From a bacterium (lineage in GTDB: Bacteria; Bacillota_I; Bacilli_A; RF39; UBA660), in NCBI GenBank assembly GCA_004560915.1, contig SFTR01000066.1, positions 1 through 6,181 on the forward strand: a stretch of 6,181 nucleotides of DNA, written 5' to 3'. Under the pieces are notes generated by a model, which was not told the DNA's origin, did no database searches, and saw nothing but the letters and a program-made list of their open reading frames with translations. Of the stretch, positions 1-4,989 are shown piece by piece. A program made the translations under genes and the position numbers. The stretch's first letter is position 1; the number at the start of each line of letters is the position of its first letter.

Positions 1-250
1 TCCTCTACGAAACCTGCGAAGCCATTCATCTTGGTTTTCTCCACCGTGAATTGCTTCTTGACGCTCTCCTTGCTAATACCATTGCGATTCTTCACAAAGC
101 ACTCCACATCGTATGTTCCCTTCTTACGATAGTACTTGCTCAATGTATAGTCTGAAGAATAAGCACCATCAATTACCCAAATTGGGGTGATGCCCTCTGT
201 TGAGTTAAAACTGAAATTAGCTGTATTGATGTCTTGATCAACACTGATAT
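1..250 (-). other. Segment of foreign composition, encoding a Bacteroidota PKD-like domain; likely assembly chimera
   Basis: Read on the minus strand in the mltG frame, this stretch encodes about 75-80 residues, including FSFNSTEGITPIWVIDGAY, YYRKKGTYDVECFVKNRNG and KQFTVEKTKMNGFAGF. The pattern of 'ITPIWVIDG', 'GTY.VE' and 'N.NGIS..SV.K.FTV' is what I know from PKD/Ig-like repeats in surface lipoproteins of Bacteroides and Prevotella. Codons such as GGC, GTC, CGC, ACC, GAG and AAG are frequent here and rare in the rest of the window. The exact right boundary is uncertain (about 225-275). Residues NFNIS near 135-139 could belong to either parent. A real gene fusion in a Bacillota MltG is much less likely than a joining error between two gut genomes. 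Confidence 0.65.
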
Positions 251-659
251 TGAAGTTGTCTGTTATCTTAGAAATAACATATCTCATATTCTTTCCTTCA
301 ACAAAAGTAACTGTCTTAGTCTTTCTTAAATCTACACTACCTTTTTCTAAAGTATTTACAAGTTCTTCTACACTATATGATTTCTTAAGTACATAATCTC
401 CATACTCTAAACTTCCAGGATTATTTAACTTAATATATATTTTATATGCTAACTCTGACTTAATTAACTCATTATCTTTAAGCATTTTAGATATTGTACT
501 ATAAGTATCTCCTTCATTAACATATATATTAACAGTTTCATTATCTTTTCCACCTTTAATTAAATAGAAGTAACTTCCTACTAAAGCACCACCTATAATT
601 AAACATAAAAAAAATAAAAATATTATAAATTTTTTCACACTAAAAACCTTCTTTTTCAT
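1..659 (-). CDS. mltG: Endolytic transglycosylase MltG (YceG-like), 5' part only, with an apparently foreign 3' portion
   Basis: MltG is a membrane-anchored lytic transglycosylase that cuts nascent peptidoglycan strands and sets glycan length. The start is ATG at 659-657, overlapping the TAA of the upstream gene by one base. The 219 visible residues run: a basic start (MKKKVFSVKK), one membrane segment at about 11-33, then a LysM-like/YceG N-terminal region at about 43-125, with VNEGDTYSTISKML near 47-60, LEYGDYVLKKSYSVEELV near 84-101 and FVEGKNMRYVISKITDNF near 119-136. All of this fits MltG. After about residue 136-145 the protein no longer resembles MltG and reads as a PKD-like domain in GC-richer codons, although the frame remains open to position 1. 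The catalytic domain with its glutamate is not present. Identity of the N-terminal part is fairly firm from motifs and gene order. The rest is probably not from this genome. Confidence 0.8.
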   Translation of the reverse strand, partial: MKKKVFSVKKFIIFLFFLCLIIGGALVGSYFYLIKGGKDNETVNIYVNEGDTYSTISKMLKDNELIKSELAYKIYIKLNNPGSLEYGDYVLKKSYSVEELVNTLEKGSVDLRKTKTVTFVEGKNMRYVISKITDNFNISVDQDINTANFSFNSTEGITPIWVIDGAYSSDYTLSKYYRKKGTYDVECFVKNRNGISKESVKKQFTVEKTKMNGFAGFVE

Positions 660-925
660 TATTTCCCACTTTCTAAAGAATCTAGTATCTTACTAATAAA
701 ATCAAATTCTTCTTTTGTTTCAACTGGTTTTAATTTTGTCATATTACCTTTAGGACTCAATACATAAGTTGACGCATAACAAACCATCTCACCATCTTTA
801 TTAGTTTCATCATCTGTATAGATAACATAGTTAACACTGTTAGTTGTATCTTCTATATCTAAAAGTATTCTATATTCTTGTTTATTTCCAGATGAATCTT
901 TTAATACTAGAGTATTATCTTTCAT
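659..925 (-). CDS. DUF1292 family protein (YrzB-like)
   Basis: An 88-residue acidic protein with no membrane segment or signal peptide. It has the DUF1292 look: an N-terminal strand pair (NTLVLKDSSGNKQEYRILLD, about 4-23), a central NYVIYTD near 32-38 followed by an acidic turn (DDETNKDGE), then VCYASTYVL near 48-56 and a C-terminal helix EEFDFISKILDSL near 72-84. Function is unknown; the family is recognised mainly because it sits between ruvX and mltG in many Bacillota, as here. The ATG at 925-923 lies inside the end of ruvX (11-base overlap) and has an AGGAG site at 931-935, spaced 5 bases, so it is well placed for coupled translation. Its TAA shares one base with the mltG start. Confidence 0.82.
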   Translation of the reverse strand: MKDNTLVLKDSSGNKQEYRILLDIEDTTNSVNYVIYTDDETNKDGEMVCYASTYVLSPKGNMTKLKPVETKEEFDFISKILDSLESGK

Positions 926-1334
926 TGTTTCTCCTATCTAAATAACTTTGCAATATTATAGTCGCAGCTATTTTATCTATCACTTGTTTTCTATTCTTAC
1001 GTTTTGTATTATTACTAATAAGCATACGTTCTGCTTCTACTGTAGATAATCTTTCATCTTGCATTATTACTTCCATATTAAATTTTTTTAAAAGTAAATC
1101 TTTAAACTCTAAAGTTATTTCACTTCTCTTAGATAAACTCCCATCTAAATTTTTAGGATTTCCAAGTACAAAAGCATCTACATTTCTACTTATAACTATA
1201 TTATTAAGTTTATTTATTAATTCATCATAATCACTATATCTAATAACTTCTAAAGATGTAGCTATAAGTCCAGTTCTATCACTTATCGCTATACCACAAG
1301 TTTTACTACCTAAATCTAATCCTAAATATGTCAT
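915..1334 (-). CDS. ruvX: RuvX/YqgF-type RNase H-fold nuclease (putative pre-16S rRNA nuclease or resolvase)
   Basis: A 139-residue cytoplasmic protein of normal family length. RuvX/YqgF proteins have an RNase H-like fold; they have been linked to 16S rRNA 5'-end processing and, in some species, to Holliday junction resolution. Visible motifs: the N-terminal LGLDLGSKTCGIAISD (D7 as the first metal ligand), AFVLGNPKNLDGS at about 54-66, MQDERLSTVEAERML at 91-105 (E94 as the second acidic position), and the C-terminal VIDKIAATIILQSYLD at 118-133 (D120 as the third). All expected acidic residues are present. The start ATG overlaps the TGA of ireB by four bases (ATGA), with only a poor ribosome binding site, so translation is probably coupled to ireB. 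It overlaps the DUF1292 gene by 11 bases at its 3' end. Confidence 0.93.
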   Translation of the reverse strand: MTYLGLDLGSKTCGIAISDRTGLIATSLEVIRYSDYDELINKLNNIVISRNVDAFVLGNPKNLDGSLSKRSEITLEFKDLLLKKFNMEVIMQDERLSTVEAERMLISNNTKRKNRKQVIDKIAATIILQSYLDRRNNER

Positions 1335-1582
1335 TTCTTATTTATAAAATTAACTAACATTAATTCTATTATGTCCTCTCTTTTAAATTCAAGTATTCTA
1401 TTTCTACACTCTTTATAACTAGAAATATATCCAGGATCTCCACTAATTAAATAAGCAACTATTTGTTTAGTTGGATTATACCCTCTTTCATTTAAATCTT
1501 CACATATTTTAATTAAAGAACTTCTTGTATTATGATCAATAATAGTTTCAGTATCTACTACTGTAGTTTCACTTCCTACCAT
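1331..1582 (-). CDS. ireB: IreB family regulatory phosphoprotein (YrzL/DUF965)
   Basis: An 83-residue protein recognised by LNERGYNPTKQIVAYLISGD at 30-49, followed by GYISSYKECRNRI and the helix REDIIELMLVNFI, all typical of the IreB family. In Enterococcus faecalis, IreB is phosphorylated on N-terminal threonines by the PASTA kinase IreK and tunes cephalosporin resistance and cell-wall stress. Here the N-terminus MVGSETTVVDTETIID offers T6, T7, T11 and T13 as candidate sites. I place the start at ATG 1582-1580, because GAGGAG at about 1592-1597 is then 9 bases upstream. A longer reading from TTG at 1591 would put that site directly against the start codon. It is the first gene of the ireB-ruvX-DUF1292-mltG operon. 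alaS, usually found just upstream in Bacilli, is not here. Confidence 0.9.
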   Translation of the reverse strand: MVGSETTVVDTETIIDHNTRSSLIKICEDLNERGYNPTKQIVAYLISGDPGYISSYKECRNRILEFKREDIIELMLVNFINKK

Positions 1583-1603
1583 AAAACTCAACTCCTCACA
1601 TAT

Positions 1604-1632
1604 ATTCTAACAAATTTTTATATTCTAAACAA
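1604..1632 (-). promoter_or_regulatory. Putative promoter of the ireB-ruvX-DUF1292-mltG operon
   Basis: On the minus strand there is a -35-like TTGTTT (plus positions 1627-1632), exactly 17 bases, then a -10-like TAGAAT (1604-1609). Transcription would start close to the GAGGAG site of ireB, giving a very short leader. A second -10-like TATAAT lies further upstream at 1646-1651 but has no good -35. The call rests only on sequence match. Confidence 0.5.
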
Positions 1633-1690
1633 TATTTATATAGATATTATACGCAAAGAAATAACATTTTTCTAGGAAATAATAACTATA

Positions 1691-1712
1691 GTTGCTATAA
1701 TATTTATGGAGG
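1691..1712 (+). promoter_or_regulatory. Putative extended -10 promoter and ribosome binding site for the ispH-prenyl synthase gene
   Basis: TATAAT at 1696-1701 is preceded by TGC, giving an extended -10 (TGnTATAAT), which can make up for the lack of a clear -35. GGAGG at 1708-1712 lies 7 bases before the ATG at 1720. If this -10 is used, the mRNA would begin almost at the ribosome binding site, leaving a leader of about 12 bases. An upstream start is also possible. Confidence 0.5.
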
Positions 1713-1719
1713 CAAAAAT

Positions 1720-3606
1720 ATGATATATTACCCTAAAGTATACGGAACATGTGCTGGTGCTAATAAAGCAATCGAAGCAGCATATAAATTAAAGAAAGAA
1801 AACAAAGATAAAAATATTTATATTTATAAAGAAATACTACATAATCCATATATAATAAATGAATTATTAAAAGATGATATTAAATGTATTGATGATTTAT
1901 CTATTCTTAATGAAAATGATATTTTAATTATTAGAGCTCATGGAGAACCTAAAGAAACTTATGATTACTTAAATAGTCATAATATTGAGTATTATGATGC
2001 TACTTGTACTAATGTTTTAAAAGTACATAAGCTAGCTACTCAAAAACAAAAAGATGGTTATAAAATCATAATTATTGGTAAAAAAACACATCCAGAAGTT
2101 ATAGGTACTAATGGTTGGATCAATAATGAAGGGATAATTATCGAAGATAAAGATGATTACAAAGAACTAAATAATAATGATAAATACTTCATAGTTTGTC
2201 AAACTACTATAAGCCATAAAAAACTACAAGAATTATTAAACTATATGAATGAAAATAATATTAGTTATGAAATAGAAAACACTATATGTAATGCTCAAAA
2301 ACTAATTCAAACATCAAGTGTCACTCTCGCAGAACAAATGGATATTATGTTTGTAATTGGTGGTAAAGAAAGTTCTAATACTAAAGAATTATATAATCTT
2401 TGTAATGAAGTTACTAAAACATACTACTTTTCTGATATAAAAGACTTCTTTAATTTCATAAAGAAAGAAAAGTATACACTAAATACTAAAATAGGATTCA
2501 CTGGTGGAGCATCTACTCCTAAAGAACAAATAAAAGAATATGCAAATTTATTAGAATTCTTTATTTATTACAAAACTAAACTAAAAGAATTTGAAACGGA
2601 CTTAAAAAAGATAAATAAATCTTTCTTAGAAAATGACAACCCTATCGTAATAGATGCAGTAAATAAATTTATTAATATGAATGGAGATGGAAAATTCTTA
2701 AGAGGATGTCTAATTGACTTAGGATATAAACTAACTAAAAGTGATGACTATGCTAAAACACTATCTCTTGCTTATGAAACATTTGAAACTTCAATACTTA
2801 TTCATGATGATATTATTGATAATGCACATCTAAGACGTAATAAAGAAACGATACACGAAACATATAAAGATGAATTTAAAAAGTATAACGTAGAAAATGA
2901 TAACACTAATACTTCACTAGCTCTATGTATCGGAGATCTAGGTTTCTTCTATACAAATGAAATGATAACTAAAAAGTATAAAAATGATAAGAATCTTGCT
3001 AAATTATTAAGTTATTATAATAATATAGTTATTAAAACTATCAAAGGAGAAATAATAGATGTTGCTCTTCCATTTATAGAAAAGAATGATAAAAAACATG
3101 CTCTTCACGAAGAAGATATAATGGAAATATATAGACTTAAAACATCTTGGTATACAGTAGTTGGTCCATTCATACTTGGTATGATCTTAGGAAATTCTAA
3201 AGCTAAAGACATAGAAACTTTCGAAAAAGTATTAGAACCTCTTGGTATAGCATTCCAAATAAAAGATGATATTTTAGGAATCTATAGCAGTAAAGAAATA
3301 CTAGGTAAATCAGTTTATTCAGATATTGAAGAATTCAAACAAACTATACTTTATTCTTATATTAAGATTAATAGAAATGATTTACTTGATGAACTTTTAA
3401 AGTATTATGGTAAAAATATAACTGAAGAAGAATCTAAGAAAGTACAAAAATTATTTGAAGACTCAGGTGCCTTAGAATATGCTACTAATAAAATGAATGA
3501 AATGTTCAACGAAGTTTATACAAATATCAAATCAATGGACATAAAAGAATACACAAAAAACATACTCTTAGGATTAATATTATTCTTAAGATTAAGGGAG
3601 AAATAG
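1720..3606 (+). CDS. ispH: Fusion of IspH (HMBPP reductase, LytB) with a trans-polyprenyl diphosphate synthase
   Basis: A 628-residue cytoplasmic protein with two complete domains. Residues 1-285 are IspH, the last enzyme of the MEP pathway, a 4Fe-4S enzyme making IPP and DMAPP from HMBPP. The cluster cysteines are C11 (GTCAGANKAI), C96 (DATCTNVLKVH) and C190 (ENTICNAQ). Also seen are H41, H74 in RAHG, HPEVIGT with H124 and the catalytic E126, QTT at 161-163, GGKESSNT at 214-221 and GGASTP at 262-267. After a charged helical linker at about 285-305, residues 305-628 are a polyprenyl synthase. It has GDGKFLRG at 322-329, the first Asp motif DDIID at 363-367 followed by LRR, the second motif DDILG at 516-520, and SDIEEFKQT near 534-542. 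The Gly in the second motif is common in relatives. I infer GGPP or a longer chain from the small S358 five residues before the first Asp motif, but product length cannot be settled. A frameshift-free single frame, one start and one terminator support a true fusion. Confidence 0.93.
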   Translation: MIYYPKVYGTCAGANKAIEAAYKLKKENKDKNIYIYKEILHNPYIINELLKDDIKCIDDLSILNENDILIIRAHGEPKETYDYLNSHNIEYYDATCTNVLKVHKLATQKQKDGYKIIIIGKKTHPEVIGTNGWINNEGIIIEDKDDYKELNNNDKYFIVCQTTISHKKLQELLNYMNENNISYEIENTICNAQKLIQTSSVTLAEQMDIMFVIGGKESSNTKELYNLCNEVTKTYYFSDIKDFFNFIKKEKYTLNTKIGFTGGASTPKEQIKEYANLLEFFIYYKTKLKEFETDLKKINKSFLENDNPIVIDAVNKFINMNGDGKFLRGCLIDLGYKLTKSDDYAKTLSLAYETFETSILIHDDIIDNAHLRRNKETIHETYKDEFKKYNVENDNTNTSLALCIGDLGFFYTNEMITKKYKNDKNLAKLLSYYNNIVIKTIKGEIIDVALPFIEKNDKKHALHEEDIMEIYRLKTSWYTVVGPFILGMILGNSKAKDIETFEKVLEPLGIAFQIKDDILGIYSSKEILGKSVYSDIEEFKQTILYSYIKINRNDLLDELLKYYGKNITEEESKKVQKLFEDSGALEYATNKMNEMFNEVYTNIKSMDIKEYTKNILLGLILFLRLREK

Positions 3607-3628
3607 TATCAAATGGTACTATTTTTTT
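3601..3628 (+). terminator. Rho-independent terminator overlapping the stop codon of the ispH fusion gene
   Basis: A 10-bp stem AAATAGTATC / GGTACTATTT (3601-3610 with 3615-3624, one T-G wobble) closes an AAAT loop, and a run of seven T (3622-3628) follows. The TAG stop codon at 3604-3606 lies inside the left arm, so transcription ends immediately after the gene. The minus-strand side has no T run, so it should not stop the ORF6N gene coming from the right. Confidence 0.82.
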
Positions 3629-3712
3629 ATTTCTCTTCAAAATTTTTAAATACGCTTTTATTGTTTCGTTCCTATTATTAACTATTTTAAAAGGTTTTTA
3701 CATTTGTAATCT

Positions 3713-4578
3713 TTAAATCTTATCATTCATCTCTATCAACTCCACCACTTTTAATATTAATTCATCAACAAACAATTTTTCATTCATTTTATATATATAA
3801 CTATATTTTTTTCCAATATCTTTTAGAGACATCCCACTTATATAAACAAATTTCCTATCAAGAATAATATATCTATCATGAAATAAATTACAATGAAAAA
3901 AATTAATATTTGAATATTGTTCATTATATTTTTTTATCAAAATTTCATCCAAATTCTTTGAAAAAATCTTAATTTTCTTATTTATACTTCTAAGAGTATC
4001 GAATAACTTTTTATTAGCAAAATTATCAATGATTATTATTTCATCATTTGCCTCATTAAATATATTTAGTAATAATGAATAAGAATCATATATTTTCCCC
4101 TCATAAACAATAGAAGATTTATTAGAAGAAATCTTTTCAAAAGATTCTTCTAATTTTAAAATTCTATTTTCGTGATTAAAAAGAATACTATTATTAACAT
4201 ATTCAGTAGAAATAACTTTTTTCATGAGGACAAAAGCATCCATAATATATAATGCCATAGCAGAAGCTCTCTTACTTTTTAATACAGTTGCTAACATGTA
4301 TACACCTTGTTCAGTAAAAACTCTAGGATTAATTCTAGACTTTGTACTAAGCTTTGCAGTCAATATTTTCGTTTGCAAAACATTAACCTCTTCATTATTT
4401 AATTGAAAGCAATATCTCTCAGAAAATTTTCAATATTATTTTTTACAGCCTGATTTACTTCTTTAGTTCCATTTTTACATTCATATAACCTTGCTAGATC
4501 AGAATCTAGCATAACTTGTTTACCTCTAAGTTCATAAATTAAATTTTCAATATTTATGCTATTATTAATTTCATTCAT
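3713..4578 (-). pseudogene. Frameshifted ORF6N-domain protein with PLD-like C-terminal region (phage/mobile-type)
   Basis: Two minus-strand frames together form one gene of about 288 residues. The first (ATG 4578 to stop 4399-4401, 59 residues) reads LIYELRGKQVMLDSDLARLY then ECKNGTKEVNQAVKNNIENF, the start of an ORF6N DNA-binding-type domain. After NF the family continues with a PERYCFQL-like stretch, which is found here one frame over. A single missing base near 4422 (TTTC-TGAG where TTTCCTGAG is expected) explains the break. The second frame continues ARINPRVFTEQG-like sequence (seen as SRINPRVFTEQGVYMLATVL), MDAFVLMKK, a short coiled-coil linker, then a C-terminal region with DEIIIIDNFANK, FHDRYIILD and SGMSLKDIGKK, which resembles PLD-like folds with one His motif. 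A TTG start at 4378 for the second frame alone has no ribosome site and would cut the domain. ORF6N proteins are typical of prophages and mobile elements; the function is unknown. Confidence 0.8.
4399..4578 (-). CDS. N-terminal fragment of the broken ORF6N gene, as it would be translated
   Basis: If the frameshift is real, ribosomes starting at ATG 4578 make only 59 residues, ending LRDIAFN at the TAA of 4399-4401. The start is supported by AGAAAGGA at 4587-4594, spaced 8 bases. The fragment holds the first half of the ORF6N domain, so it is unlikely to be functional alone. It is listed separately because it is a short open frame easily missed, and because it fixes the true start of the gene. 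Confidence 0.6.
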   Translation of the reverse strand: MNEINNSINIENLIYELRGKQVMLDSDLARLYECKNGTKEVNQAVKNNIENFLRDIAFN

Positions 4579-4615
4579 CTTATAAATCCTTTCTAGAATT
4601 AAAGTCTTATCATTT

Positions 4616-4638
4616 TGCGGTCAAAAGTTTTGACCGCA
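4616..4638. promoter_or_regulatory. Perfect 23-bp palindrome upstream of the ORF6N gene (candidate operator or leader hairpin)
   Basis: Arms TGCGGTCAAAA and TTTTGACCGCA are exact reverse complements around a single central G at 4627. The 11-bp arms are strikingly GC-containing for this AT-rich region. The site lies 38 bases upstream of the ORF6N ATG. A -10-like TATAAA on the minus strand (4641-4646) would put the transcription start within it, so it could be an operator for autoregulation, or fold as a hairpin at the 5' end of the mRNA. A further reading is that it marks the element boundary. None of these is proven by sequence. Confidence 0.55.
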
Positions 4639-4655
4639 GATTTATAGAAAAGAAA

Positions 4656-4685
4656 CATCACATCTTAAAGATATACCATCACATC
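4656..4685. repeat. Direct repeat CATCACATC, two copies 21 bp apart
   Basis: The 9-mer CATCACATC occurs at 4656-4664 and again at 4677-4685, with a 21-base period, which is two helical turns. The second copy continues into another CAC. It lies upstream of the ORF6N gene, next to the palindrome, and could be a paired protein site, but could also be chance in low-complexity sequence. Confidence 0.45.
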
Positions 4686-4777
4686 ACGCATAAAGGTGCA
4701 ACGGCATTTCATTAAAGTTTCTTCTTTTTTAACGTTTTTTTAATACTATTTATCCCCCTATTATTATAGTTATCCAT

Positions 4778-4808
4778 AAAATTCAAAAACACTTCATTTT
4801 TGAATTTT
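4778..4808. repeat. 12-bp AT-rich inverted repeat, possible weak terminator
   Basis: AAAATTCAAAAA (4778-4789) and TTTTTGAATTTT (4797-4808) are perfect complements around a 7-base loop CACTTCA. T bases follow on the plus strand, and the arms themselves end in T runs on both strands, so weak termination in either direction is possible. Each arm has only one GC pair, so stability is low. Confidence 0.4.
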
Positions 4809-4813
4809 TTTCT

Positions 4814-4848
4814 AAAAAAAGAGACATACCTCCTAAAAGATATATCTC
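4814..4848 (-). terminator. Rho-independent terminator downstream of uppS
   Basis: On the minus strand the sequence forms a 12-bp stem (GAGATATATCTT with GAGGTATGTCTC, four of the pairs being T-G) around a TTAG loop, followed at once by seven T (plus A at 4814-4820). The wobble pairs become A-C mismatches on the plus strand, so the structure belongs to the minus strand, the direction of uppS. It starts about 140 bases past the uppS stop codon. Confidence 0.7.
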
Positions 4849-4856
4849 CGCATCAT

Positions 4857-4885
4857 GTATATTTCTTCTTGCCTAAGAAATATAC
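4857..4885. repeat. Perfect 11-bp inverted repeat upstream of the uppS terminator hairpin
   Basis: GTATATTTCTT (4857-4867) pairs exactly with AAGAAATATAC (4875-4885) across a 7-base loop. In the uppS transcript it would sit 8 bases before the terminator stem, giving two stacked hairpins in the 3' untranslated region. This could protect the mRNA end or be part of a small RNA. No T run follows it directly, so it is not a terminator by itself. Confidence 0.55.
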
Positions 4886-4989
4886 GTTATCGTCTAAATT
4901 ATCATATTAACATGGCAAGTAATTAATACATACATGTAATAATAAATTAAATATTATGTTACAACAATATTTTTTAAAAAATTATAAAA

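Larger units (their letters stand above)
4579..4989. other. Gene-free intergenic stretch of about 410 bp rich in hairpins and repeats
   Basis: Between the ORF6N start and the uppS stop I see no credible gene on either strand; the only small frame with an ATG (4856-4930, plus, 23 residues) has no ribosome site. The stretch contains, from left to right: a 23-bp palindrome (4616-4638), a 9-bp direct repeat (4656-4685), T-rich and G-rich runs, a -10-like TATAAT on the minus strand (4763-4768), a 12-bp AT-rich inverted repeat (4778-4808), a minus-strand terminator (4814-4848) and an 11-bp hairpin (4857-4885). Nothing matches tmRNA, RNase P RNA, SRP RNA, tRNA or a riboswitch class that I recognise. 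Confidence 0.7.

Noticed and set aside
1583..1591. A TTG start nine bases upstream of the chosen ireB ATG
   Set aside because: The GAGGAG site touches the TTG directly, leaving no spacing, whereas it is 9 bases from the ATG at 1582.
4376..4378. A TTG start for the second half of the ORF6N gene as an independent protein
   Set aside because: It has no ribosome binding site and would start in the middle of the ORF6N domain; a frameshift explains the data better.
4224..4406. A 60-residue plus-strand open frame opposite the ORF6N gene
   Set aside because: It lies antisense to a recognisable domain, has no ribosome binding site and no family resemblance.
4685..4856. Possible CRISPR array from the repeated CATCACATC and hairpins
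   Set aside because: There are only two short copies, without regular spacers or cas genes.
4856..4930. A 23-codon plus-strand frame starting at an ATG in the uppS-ORF6N gap
   Set aside because: It has no ribosome binding site, overlaps the hairpins, and shows no recognisable sequence.
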